NCBI RefSeq assembly: GCF_009746125.1 | Contig: NZ_CP041352.1 | Location: forward strand, 3,332,436-3,396,435 | Length of the DNA stretch: 64,000 nucleotides | Direction of reading: 5' to 3' | Origin: Casimicrobium huifangae | GTDB taxonomy: Bacteria; Pseudomonadota; Gammaproteobacteria; Burkholderiales; Casimicrobiaceae | Part shown: positions 10,173 through 18,901 of the stretch, piece by piece | Position numbering within the stretch: position 1 is the first letter of the stretch | Layout: every line of letters starts with the position of its first letter | The notes under the pieces: generated by a model | Databases searched by the model: none | What the model was told of the DNA's origin: nothing | The model's input: the letters and a program-made list of their open reading frames with translations, nothing else | Made by a program: the position numbers and the translations under genes

Positions 10173-12809
10173 ATGATTGAAGTGAACGCAACACGCTGGC
10201 AACGCACATCACGGCCCCTGCGGCGATACGCGGCGGCAGTGCTGGCAAGCTGCGCCGGACTGGCGCTGGCGCAGCAACTGGCGCCTCCACCGATCCCCGC
10301 TCCCGCCAGCGCGCCGCACAATGTGATCCCCGCCGTCTGCCTGCAACCGCTGTCGGCGACCAACCTGCAAGGCGTCGCCAACTTCATCTGGTCGGCGTGC
10401 CCGCAATTGCTCAACTGGCCGCACGACAGCACACCGCGGATGACCGGGCCATCGCCCAGCGGCAAGGGCTCGGTGCACGGTTTTGTGCTCAATTACTACG
10501 CACCCTCTGTGTATGCCTGGCTCAAGGCCGGCAGGCCGGACGGCGGCATTCCGAGTGGCGCGCTGATCATCAAGCAGATGTACAACGACAACAACGGCCA
10601 GCCGGGCGCGGTGAATGGCTGGACCATCATCGTCAAGAAGAAGGACGCCTCCTATGACGGCTGGTTCTGGGGCTACGTTGATCCGCAGAAGCAGAACGGC
10701 GGCGACGGGCTTTACGGCGGCCAGTTCTACGACCCGAACTGCGTGGGTTGCCATGCGTCTGCCAGCACGCGCGAGTTGACCTTCTCTTCGCTGGTCAACA
10801 TCACCGGCAACTTTGGTGGCACCGCAATGCCGCAACGCAATGGCCTTTCCGGCGGTTCGTTGCATGCGCGGGTGATGACGCTCGCCAGCGCCACCGATGC
10901 CGCCAAAGCAACAGCCACATCGGGGGGCGCAAGCAGCCTCGTTCCCGGCGCGCCGCCGGTGATCCCCACCGACATCCCGCCGCAAAGCGCGAGCAAGGTG
11001 ATCGTCGGCGCCGCCGGGCCCACCGGCTTCGTCAGCTCCGACGTTTGCTCCGGTTGCCACGACGCCAGTAATCTCGCGTTCGGCATTCAGGCCAACATGA
11101 CCTGGCCGCAGAACCTGCCGCCGTCGAAGTTCCCGACCACGCCGCTGCGCAACTTTTCACCCTTCGGCGAATGGGGCGCGTCGATGATGGGGCTCGCCGG
11201 CCGCGACCCGGTCTTTCAGGCGCAGCGCGAATCGGAAACGCTGACCTATCCCTCGGTCGCGAAAGAAATCGACAACACCTGCTACACCTGCCACGGCGTC
11301 ATGGGCAAGCGGCAACTGCTGACCGACAAGCCGGACGCCCTCTTCACCCACGCCGACTTCATCGCCACCACTGGCCCCAACGCCACTTACGGCGCCCTCG
11401 GCCGCGACGGCATCTCCTGCCTCGCCTGCCACCGCATGACGCCCGAAGGTCTGGGTACCGAGGCGAGCTTCACCGGCAACTTCAAGGTGACGGACCCGAA
11501 GACGGTGTACGGTCCGTATCAGGACGTGGTGACCTTTCCGATGAAAAATTCGATCGGCATGACGCCCACACACGGCGCGGCGATCACCGATCCGGCGATG
11601 TGCGGCTCCTGCCACGTCGTTGAAACGGAGATCCTCGACAAGACCAAAACCTACACCCGCGAGAGTTTCTACAAGCAACCGAAATCGCACGAGCAGACCA
11701 CCTACCTCGAATGGCTGAACAGCCGCTACCAGACCAAGACGCCACCGGGGCCTGGCGCCACGCCGCAGACCTGCCAGCAGTGCCACATGCCGCGCACGAT
11801 GGATGGACAGCAGATCACCACCAGGATCGCCAACATCCAGGACAACACCTACACCGATGCACAGGGCCAGCCGTTCCCGAACACTGCGCCGGCCGCCGAC
11901 ATCACGATGAAGCCGCGCAACGAGTTTGGCCGCCACACCTTCGTCGGGGCCAACGTCTTTGTGCTGGAAATGTTCAAGCAGTTCGCGCCGCAGCTCGGTC
12001 TCACTGTCAATGATCCCAACTACGACACCAGCACCTTCAAGTTTGTGCCGGTACTTGATCTGTCGATTCAGGAAACGACGAAGCAGGTGCAAAACGCGAC
12101 TGCGAGCGTCGCCATCGTCGCCCAGCGACGCAGCGCCAGCGGCCTCGACGTGGACGTGCAGGTGGTCAACAAGACCGGTCACAAGTTTCCGTCGGGTGTC
12201 GGCTTCCGTCGTGCCTTCATCGAGTTCACTGCGATGGATGCCACTGGCAAGGTGGTCTGGTCGTCCGGACGCAGCACCGACAAGGGCGTACTGATCAACG
12301 ATCAGGGACAGACGCTCGCCACCGAGTTCAGCAAGACGCAATGGCAGCCGCACTGGCGCATCATCACCGGCAGCAATCAGGTGCAAACGTATGAGGTTCG
12401 CACCAAGGACCTGCAGGGCCTGCTCACCACCAGCTTCCTTGGCCTCGCAAAGTCGGTGAAGGACAACCGGCTGATGCCCGTCGGCTGGTCGCCAAACGGC
12501 GCCTACGCAAGCTGGACTGCCCCGATAGCAGTGCCCGCCACCGGCAGCCCCGGCTACTACAACGGCAGCGGCAGCGACCTGATCACCTATCGCATGCCAC
12601 CCGCCGTCGCCGCACAGGTGAAGACGGTGCGGGTAACGCTCAACTATCAGTCGATCCCGCCGTACTACCTGCAGGATCGCTTCACCATCGGTGGCAACAA
12701 CCCGTCTACTGCGACGCTGCGCGCGCTGGTGCAATACGTCGACTACTCGAACACGGCGGCAAAGGGATGGAAGCTGCCGGTGGCGAGCGCGGCGGTTGCC
12801 ATCCGCTAA
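10173..12809 (+). CDS. Hexaheme c-type cytochrome, exported
   Basis: An 878-residue protein with a signal peptide (positive start, hydrophobic core to about residue 35, ending ALAQQ) and AGGGGA before the ATG. Six CXXCH haem sites are visible: CVGCH at 190, CSGCH at 292, CYTCH at 370, CLACH at 416, CGSCH at 477 and CQQCH at 534. The last 250 residues have no haem site and carry a beta-rich NKTGHKFPSG-type segment that recurs at the end of large multihaem cytochromes. It probably carries or delivers electrons in the periplasm; its enzyme activity, if any, is unknown. A LigE-type ligase gene follows after 9 bases. Confidence 0.87.
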   Translation: MIEVNATRWQRTSRPLRRYAAAVLASCAGLALAQQLAPPPIPAPASAPHNVIPAVCLQPLSATNLQGVANFIWSACPQLLNWPHDSTPRMTGPSPSGKGSVHGFVLNYYAPSVYAWLKAGRPDGGIPSGALIIKQMYNDNNGQPGAVNGWTIIVKKKDASYDGWFWGYVDPQKQNGGDGLYGGQFYDPNCVGCHASASTRELTFSSLVNITGNFGGTAMPQRNGLSGGSLHARVMTLASATDAAKATATSGGASSLVPGAPPVIPTDIPPQSASKVIVGAAGPTGFVSSDVCSGCHDASNLAFGIQANMTWPQNLPPSKFPTTPLRNFSPFGEWGASMMGLAGRDPVFQAQRESETLTYPSVAKEIDNTCYTCHGVMGKRQLLTDKPDALFTHADFIATTGPNATYGALGRDGISCLACHRMTPEGLGTEASFTGNFKVTDPKTVYGPYQDVVTFPMKNSIGMTPTHGAAITDPAMCGSCHVVETEILDKTKTYTRESFYKQPKSHEQTTYLEWLNSRYQTKTPPGPGATPQTCQQCHMPRTMDGQQITTRIANIQDNTYTDAQGQPFPNTAPAADITMKPRNEFGRHTFVGANVFVLEMFKQFAPQLGLTVNDPNYDTSTFKFVPVLDLSIQETTKQVQNATASVAIVAQRRSASGLDVDVQVVNKTGHKFPSGVGFRRAFIEFTAMDATGKVVWSSGRSTDKGVLINDQGQTLATEFSKTQWQPHWRIITGSNQVQTYEVRTKDLQGLLTTSFLGLAKSVKDNRLMPVGWSPNGAYASWTAPIAVPATGSPGYYNGSGSDLITYRMPPAVAAQVKTVRVTLNYQSIPPYYLQDRFTIGGNNPSTATLRALVQYVDYSNTAAKGWKLPVASAAVAIR

Positions 12810-12818
12810 ATTCGGCGG

Positions 12819-13682
12819 ATGATCATCACCATCCGCCAACGCTGGCTTGCGGCGCTCGCCCTGTTTGCGTTCGTGCTGCCAGCGTGCAGCGCGTGGGCAA
12901 AGGAGCCCGCGCTCCTGCTCGCCAACGTGCTTGGGCCGCATGTCGATGTCACCCAGTATCTGGTCAGCGAGAAATTCGACGGCGTGCGTGCGGTGTGGGA
13001 TGGCAAGACATTGCGCTTCCGCAGTGGGCGCGACGTGCCTGCGCCGGCGTGGTGGCTGGCGAAACTGCCAGCGACGCCACTCGACGGCGAGCTGTGGCTC
13101 GCGCACGGGAAGTTTGATGAGCTTTCCGGCATCGTTCGCACCTCACCGGCCGTCGATAGCGACTGGCGGCGGGTTAACTATCTGATCTTCGAGTTACCGG
13201 ATGAAGCCGGTGCCCTGGGAACGTTTGAACAGCGCTACAGCCGTATCCGGGAGGTTGTTGCCAAGGCTCAGTGGGCTTCGCTACAAGTGGTCGAACAAAC
13301 CCGTGTGGCTGATCGCGCGGAGTTGAAGCGCCGGCTTGATCGCGTGGTGAAGGCCGGCGGTGAGGGCCTGATGCTGCATCTGGCCAATGCGCCTTATGTG
13401 ACCGGCCGCAGCGACGTACTGCTCAAGCTGAAACCACTGCTCGATACCGAAGCCACCGTCGTCCGCCACATCCCGGGCAAAGGCCGCAACGCCGGGCGGC
13501 TGGGCGCGCTGGAAGTGCGCACCCGTGACGGTATCGTGTTCCGGCTGGGCACCGGTTTCAGCGATGCGCAGCGCGACAACCCGCCGCCGGTCGGCAGCCT
13601 GGTTACCTACACCTATCGCGACGTGACGCCCAGTGGCAAGCCACGCTTCGCGAGCTTCCTTCGTGTGCGCGACGATCCCTGA
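12819..13682 (+). CDS. ligE: Periplasmic ATP-dependent DNA ligase (LigE type)
   Basis: A 287-residue minimal ATP-dependent ligase. EKFDGVRA places the nucleotidyl-accepting lysine at residue 52. LDGELW is motif III, GGEGLMLH corresponds to motif IV, and LLKLKP to motif V. A short OB domain occupies the last 80 residues. The N-terminal hydrophobic stretch up to about residue 27 (ending SAWA) is a signal peptide, as in Lig E proteins, which act outside the cytoplasm on nicked DNA and are linked to uptake or biofilm DNA. It starts 9 bases after the cytochrome gene, so the two are probably co-transcribed, an unexpected pairing. Confidence 0.87.
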   Translation: MIITIRQRWLAALALFAFVLPACSAWAKEPALLLANVLGPHVDVTQYLVSEKFDGVRAVWDGKTLRFRSGRDVPAPAWWLAKLPATPLDGELWLAHGKFDELSGIVRTSPAVDSDWRRVNYLIFELPDEAGALGTFEQRYSRIREVVAKAQWASLQVVEQTRVADRAELKRRLDRVVKAGGEGLMLHLANAPYVTGRSDVLLKLKPLLDTEATVVRHIPGKGRNAGRLGALEVRTRDGIVFRLGTGFSDAQRDNPPPVGSLVTYTYRDVTPSGKPRFASFLRVRDDP

Positions 13683-13688
13683 GCAGCG

Positions 13689-16400
13689 TCACTCCGCCGC
13701 GCAGAACGCGACGCCTTCATCTGCCCAGCCAAGTCGCGTCACCATGTCCTGATGTTGGGCGAGACTGGTCGAGAAGCGATGGTTGCCGTCATCCACGTAG
13801 CGCGGCGGCCCCTTGAAGGCGCGGTAAATCGGCGCCGTACCCGCAGGGCATTTGCCGGTGGCATCGGGTAGCACGGCGTAGCCCTCGACCCCTTCAAGAA
13901 ACGGCTTCACCGGTTGCGGCTGATTGGTCGGGTTCAGCCCGCTCAGGATCAATTGGTCGCTGGCCAGCGCCGTGAAGAAGTGGGATCCGCGGGTGCCGCC
14001 ACGCGCGACCTCGGCGAAATAATGGCGCTCCAGCGGCGACGTCCGCAAGTTCGGCGTGGCAAATACCCTGATCTCCTTGCCGGTGCGCGCCCAGGCCGGC
14101 ACCTGGTCGAGTGCAGCCTTGTCACCGTCGCGCCCGGTCAGGAAGTAGTAGTCGAGACCGGCGTGGTAGTACTCGGTCAGCGCCCGGGCGACCTTCTGGC
14201 CAGCCGGCAACACATCCAGCGCCACCGAATTGCTGTTGACCGGGCAGCCCACCGCGAGCGGGTTGTAGACGTAGACCGGCAGGCGCCCCACAAACGGCAG
14301 GCTGGCGCGGGTAAGCGTGATCTTGAGCGTGTTGGCATCGACGTACTGCGGCGTCAGCAGCACACGATTGATCGACACCCGCGTCTCTGCCGAGAAGCCA
14401 GTGCCGCTGAGCGTCAGGGTTGACGTGGCCGCATCGTCGCCAAAGTTCGACGGCGTGATGCTGGTCAGTGTGAGCGCTACGGGCACCGTATTGAAGGTCG
14501 CCACAAACTCGGGCATCACGTCGCCGATGGTCGCACCGCTAGTCAATGCACGGCCCGAGGCGATCCCCGACCAGCCGAGAAAGTTGGCGCTAGTCACCCC
14601 AACCACCGGAGCCAGCGTGGCGCTGACCGTGCTGCCGTAGCGCACGTAACTGGCGGTGTCGCTCAGCGTCATGGTTGCTGCGCAGGACGGGATAACCTGA
14701 CGATAAGTAACCCACTCCTTGTGCGCCCGTATGGTCACAGTACGCGAACCACCCGTCGGCATCGCCACTTCACCAGTCGCTGCGTTATCGAGACCGTCGA
14801 TACCGTCGATCGCATAACGGCTGGACAGGGTCAGGGGCTGTGGTGTTGACGCGGTGACGCGCCAGGTGCCTGCCGTATCACGCAACAGGCGGGGCACGAT
14901 GCCGCCGCTGGAACCACCGCCCGGCGGAGAAATGCTCGCCACCACGCCTTCGAGCTGGCCATCGGCCTGCACATCCACCGCAATGGAGTTGCCAGCGTGG
15001 AAGGCGGCGCCAATGGTGTTGTCCGGGGTTGGGAACAGCAGCAGCGATGCATCGGGGCGCACGCCGGTACCGCCGCCGAAGACATAGGCCGAGCCGCTCG
15101 CCGTGAAGTAGTTTTTGTAGCCGGGTGCAGCCACCGCACGAATATCGAAGATGCTGTATTGCGGGTAGAGATTGCTGGTGCCGCGCCACGGCGCCGCGCG
15201 GGGCGTGACCGTGACGGTGCCGCCGGTCTGCGTCGCAGCCGTGCTGCTCACTCGGGTCAGCCGCGAAAAGTTGGCAGTCAGCACGGTGGTCAAAGGAGCA
15301 CTCACCGGCGCACCGAGCGTGCCATCGCCGGCGATCACCTGCCACGTCAACAGCCGCGATGGCGCAGCGCTCGCGTCCTGGCTCCAGCGCGCGAAGCCGA
15401 ACGAAAAGTCGTTCTGCGTCTGCAGCTCGTCCGGCGCCCACAGGCGATGCACCGACCCGATCGGCCATTGAAAGGTGACCGGCGTGGTAACCCGCACGCC
15501 GTCGATGACCACATCGAGACCAGCCGGATGAGTGACCACGGTCGTGGCCATCGGCGCCGTGGCGTACAGTCGCGCGAGCGCATCAACGTCCGCCGTGGAA
15601 TAGGTAACCCGGCTGCCGACATCAATGCCGGCCGGTCGGGTTTCCATCGTGATGAGGTCGGTGTAGGCGTTGAACCCAAAGCGGCTGTAGTGCATGATCG
15701 ACGCGTAGTCGTAGCCATTCAGCGTGCGCGAATAGAAGGTCTGGTCGCTCTGCGAGCGCCACGTCGGTGGAATGCGGCTCAGCCGGGTCTCGATGAACGG
15801 CGCCGGATCAACGTCCTGCTGCACGTGCAGCAATCCCATTGCGTGCCCCATCTCGTGCAGCAACACGCCGGCCGGACAGGCTGGTTCGCCGACAATCGTC
15901 TGCCGCCCGCCAGCGCGGCCCAGCGCGCTGGCACATGAGCCGGCACCGGGTGACGCCAGATTGAACGCAACGTAGTCCGTCTCCGCTGCGCGCGGCACCC
16001 AGCGCACGATGCCGGCCAGCGCGCGGTTGGCCTCGGTGACGGCGGCAGCGATCGCGGCGTTGTCGCCCGCCTCGATGGTGTAGGGCACCTCGACAATGCC
16101 TGATGCGGCCTTGCGCCAAAGCCCCAGATCAGAGTCAACCGTCAGCGCCTTGATCGACTCTGTCACAGGAACCGTTACCCCGCCGGCGTTGGCCAATCGC
16201 TGGCGCAATGCCAGCGTGTCGGCTTTCACCCGCTCGGCACTACCAATAATGATGTCGCCTTCCACCACGGCATAGCCAGCACGCTCGACATAATTGACCC
16301 AGCGCCCGCGCCAATGCGCCTGCAATAGTTCGTCAGCGGTGGCAACACCGGTGGGCAGGATAGTCCCGATCAGTGCCGCTGCCATCAGCAGTCGCTTCAT
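13689..16400 (-). CDS. Secreted astacin-like metalloprotease with IPT/TIG and DUF5648 domains
   Basis: A 903-residue exported protein with a signal peptide at residues 1-22 and CGGAGA upstream of the ATG. The zinc site HEMGHAMGLLH at 182-192 and the Met-turn SIMHY at 234-238 identify an astacin-type (M12A) peptidase. A long beta-rich middle region follows, then an IPT/TIG-like domain (LTSITPSNFGDDAA onwards). The C-terminus resembles DUF5648, with EYYHAGLDYYFLT, APIYRAF, NHRFST and WADEGVAFCA. It converges with ligE at a 6-base gap. The substrate is unknown; it probably degrades extracellular protein. Confidence 0.87.
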   Translation of the reverse strand: MKRLLMAAALIGTILPTGVATADELLQAHWRGRWVNYVERAGYAVVEGDIIIGSAERVKADTLALRQRLANAGGVTVPVTESIKALTVDSDLGLWRKAASGIVEVPYTIEAGDNAAIAAAVTEANRALAGIVRWVPRAAETDYVAFNLASPGAGSCASALGRAGGRQTIVGEPACPAGVLLHEMGHAMGLLHVQQDVDPAPFIETRLSRIPPTWRSQSDQTFYSRTLNGYDYASIMHYSRFGFNAYTDLITMETRPAGIDVGSRVTYSTADVDALARLYATAPMATTVVTHPAGLDVVIDGVRVTTPVTFQWPIGSVHRLWAPDELQTQNDFSFGFARWSQDASAAPSRLLTWQVIAGDGTLGAPVSAPLTTVLTANFSRLTRVSSTAATQTGGTVTVTPRAAPWRGTSNLYPQYSIFDIRAVAAPGYKNYFTASGSAYVFGGGTGVRPDASLLLFPTPDNTIGAAFHAGNSIAVDVQADGQLEGVVASISPPGGGSSGGIVPRLLRDTAGTWRVTASTPQPLTLSSRYAIDGIDGLDNAATGEVAMPTGGSRTVTIRAHKEWVTYRQVIPSCAATMTLSDTASYVRYGSTVSATLAPVVGVTSANFLGWSGIASGRALTSGATIGDVMPEFVATFNTVPVALTLTSITPSNFGDDAATSTLTLSGTGFSAETRVSINRVLLTPQYVDANTLKITLTRASLPFVGRLPVYVYNPLAVGCPVNSNSVALDVLPAGQKVARALTEYYHAGLDYYFLTGRDGDKAALDQVPAWARTGKEIRVFATPNLRTSPLERHYFAEVARGGTRGSHFFTALASDQLILSGLNPTNQPQPVKPFLEGVEGYAVLPDATGKCPAGTAPIYRAFKGPPRYVDDGNHRFSTSLAQHQDMVTRLGWADEGVAFCAAE

Positions 16401-16717
16401 TCATGTCTCCGAAAGTTAAGGCGCGCCCGTAGTAGCGCAACACAGACAAGCTGCATTCTAGGAAGGGACGGCCATTCGGCGCCGCAGCTTGCAATCACCA
16501 AAGCGACTGACGGCAATCCGTGCCAATTTGTGCCATCGGGTGCAGCGCGACGTGGATGGAGCGCCACACCCGCACCGTGCTCATGATGCAGCGCAAAACA
16601 CAACACGAGTTGGCCTACCTACAATGGGCTGGAGGGAAGCACTGAGCAAGTCTCCGCATCCCCATGAGTTGAGGACTTGCCCAGCGATTCCCTGTTGGCC
16701 GCAACAAGGGAGTCGTC
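16401..16717. other. Divergent intergenic region, no gene seen
   Basis: These 317 bases separate the divergent protease and EF-G-like genes and must hold their promoters. I see no convincing RNA, repeat or coding sequence. AAGGGAG just before 16718 is the ribosome site of the EF-G-like gene. Confidence 0.5.
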
Positions 16718-18766
16718 ATGAATACAGCGAGCAGCAAGATCCGCACCGTAGCCCTGGTGGGCCACGGTGCGGCCGGCAAAACCACGCTGGCCGAGAGCCT
16801 TCTCGCGGCCAGCGGCGCCATCAACAGTCGCGGAAGCGTCGAACGCGGCAACACCCTGCTTGACTTTGACCCACTGGAAAAGGAAATCGGCCATTCACTG
16901 CAGGCGGCGATGGCCAGCTTCCAGTGGACTGGCGCCCAGGTTCACCTGATCGACACACCGGGGTACCCCGATTTCATGGGCCAGGCGATCGGGGCGCTGG
17001 CGGCCGTGGATTGCGCGCTGCTGGTGGTCAACGCGCAAACCGGGATTGAGCTGGCCACCGAGCGCATGTTCAACCTCGCGGGCGACCGTGGCTTGTGCCG
17101 CATGATCGTCATCAACAAGATCGATGCCGACAACGTGGATCTCCCGGCGCTCGTCGCCAATGTCCGCGACCGCTTCGGCAAACAGTGCCTGCTGCTCGAC
17201 TTGCCGGTACATCACGGACAAGAGGTCGTGGAGCTGCTCGGTCATGACAGCGGTGAGAGCGACTTTGCTTCCATAGCCGCCGCACACCGCGCACTGATTG
17301 ACCAAATTGTCGAGGAAGACGAAGACCTGATGGCGCGCTACCTCGAAGACGGCACCGACCCGAGCCCCGAGGCGCTGCACGAACCGTTCGAGCGCGCGCT
17401 GCGGGCGGGGCACTTGATCCCCATCCTGTTCGTCTCCGCCCGCACCGGTGCCGGCATCCCGCAGTTGCTCGATGCCATCGCGAAGCTGGCGCCGAACCCG
17501 GCCGAAGGCAATCCGCCGCCGTTCTATCGCGGCGAGCCGGGGCAACCGCATGAATCGTTCTCCGCCGTGCCCGATGACAGCAAACATGTGCTGGCGCATG
17601 TGTTTCAAGTGATCGTGGACCCCTTCATGGGCAAGCTCGGCGTGTTCCGCGTGCACCAGGGGACGGTCCGCAAGGATTCACAGCTCTTTGTGGGCAGTGG
17701 CAAGCGCGCGTTCAAGGTGGCGCATCTCTATCGCCTGCACGGCAAGGATTACGTCGAGGTACCGCAACTGGTGCCCGGTGACATTGGCGCCGTGGCCAAG
17801 GTGGAGGAGATCGAGTTCGACTGCGTGCTGCACGACTCGCACGACGAAGATCACATCCATCTGCAGGCACTGGAATTTCCGCAACCGATGCAGGGGCTCG
17901 CGGTCGAGACCAGACGCAAGGGCGACGAGCAGCGGCTGTTTGACATCCTGCACAAGCTGGAGCTGGAAGACCCGTCGTTCCGGACCGAGCGGCACCCCAC
18001 CACCAACGAGGTGGTGATTCGCGGTATCGGCGAGATGCACCTGCGCTCGAAGCTGGCCCGCATGCAACAGCAGTACAAGCTGGAACTTGACACCAGCCCG
18101 CCGCAGATCGCCTATCGCGAGACCATCACCGGCAACGCCGAGGGCCACTGCCGGCACAAAAAGCAGAGCGGCGGCGCGGGCCAGTTCGGCGAAGTGATGC
18201 TGCGCATCGAGCCGCTCCCGCGTGGCGCCGGCTTCGAGTTCGTCGATGTGGTCAAGGGCGGAGCGATCCCGAGCGTGTTCATGCCTGCCGTCGAGCGCGG
18301 CGTGCGGCAGGCGCTGGCGACGGGCGTGGTTGCCGGCTTTCCGCTGCAGGACATTCGGGTCACGGTCTACGACGGCAAGACGCATGCGGTGGACGGCAAG
18401 GAGATCGCCTTTGTCACCGCCGGCCGCAAAGCCACCATCGACGCCGTGCGCAAGGCCAGTCCGATCCTGCTGGAGCCGATGGTGACCGTCGAGGTGGTGG
18501 CGCCGGATGTATCGATGGGAGACCTGACCGGTGACCTCGCCGGGCGACGTGGCCATGTCACCGGCACCCAGACGCGGCTTGCCGGCACCGTATCCATCAG
18601 CGCGCTGGCCCCGCTGGCGGAGCTGGAGAACTACCAGGGCCGACTGAAATCGCTGACCGGTGGCAAGGGCGCTTACAGCATCGCATTCTCGCACTACGCC
18701 CAGGCGCCGGGTGCCGTGCAGCACGAACTGGCGAGCAAGTACAAGGCGGTGGACATCGACGACTGA
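16718..18766 (+). CDS. Elongation factor G-like protein (EF-G paralogue)
   Basis: A 682-residue translational GTPase. G1 is GHGAAGKT at residues 15-22, G3 is DTPG at 79-82 and G4 is NKID at 133-136. EF-G domains II to V follow, including QSGGAGQFGEVMLRIEP in domain IV and RRGHVTGTQ in domain V. It differs from canonical FusA in that the effector region lacks the usual RGITI threonine loop, and there is no str operon (rpsL, rpsG, tufA) around it. That places it with the EF-G-like paralogues found beside a true EF-G in many bacteria. Its role in translation is not established. Confidence 0.85.
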   Translation: MNTASSKIRTVALVGHGAAGKTTLAESLLAASGAINSRGSVERGNTLLDFDPLEKEIGHSLQAAMASFQWTGAQVHLIDTPGYPDFMGQAIGALAAVDCALLVVNAQTGIELATERMFNLAGDRGLCRMIVINKIDADNVDLPALVANVRDRFGKQCLLLDLPVHHGQEVVELLGHDSGESDFASIAAAHRALIDQIVEEDEDLMARYLEDGTDPSPEALHEPFERALRAGHLIPILFVSARTGAGIPQLLDAIAKLAPNPAEGNPPPFYRGEPGQPHESFSAVPDDSKHVLAHVFQVIVDPFMGKLGVFRVHQGTVRKDSQLFVGSGKRAFKVAHLYRLHGKDYVEVPQLVPGDIGAVAKVEEIEFDCVLHDSHDEDHIHLQALEFPQPMQGLAVETRRKGDEQRLFDILHKLELEDPSFRTERHPTTNEVVIRGIGEMHLRSKLARMQQQYKLELDTSPPQIAYRETITGNAEGHCRHKKQSGGAGQFGEVMLRIEPLPRGAGFEFVDVVKGGAIPSVFMPAVERGVRQALATGVVAGFPLQDIRVTVYDGKTHAVDGKEIAFVTAGRKATIDAVRKASPILLEPMVTVEVVAPDVSMGDLTGDLAGRRGHVTGTQTRLAGTVSISALAPLAELENYQGRLKSLTGGKGAYSIAFSHYAQAPGAVQHELASKYKAVDIDD

Positions 18767-18788
18767 AGCCACGTCGCGCCCCGGTCAG

Positions 18789-18826
18789 GCCCTGAAAAAT
18801 CCGTGACGGCAATGACGGGTCAGGGC
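18789..18826. terminator. Possible stem-loop after the EF-G-like gene
   Basis: GCCCTGA at 18789-18795 pairs with TCAGGGC at 18820-18826, and an inner CCGT/ACGG can extend the structure. It lies 23 bases after the EF-G-like stop and upstream of the diguanylate cyclase gene. No U-run follows, so termination is only a guess. Confidence 0.35.
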
Positions 18827-18901
18827 TAAACTCGCCCCGCATTTGCCACTGTCGATAGCGCAGCCTCTCTGCGCTACCGCAGCAACATCGGATGGAGCAG
18901 C

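Noticed and set aside
11157-13106. A 649-codon open frame antisense to the hexaheme cytochrome and ligE
   Set aside because: It mirrors two well-supported genes and has arginine/histidine-rich shadow composition, no domain and no ribosome site. High GC leaves such frames open by chance.
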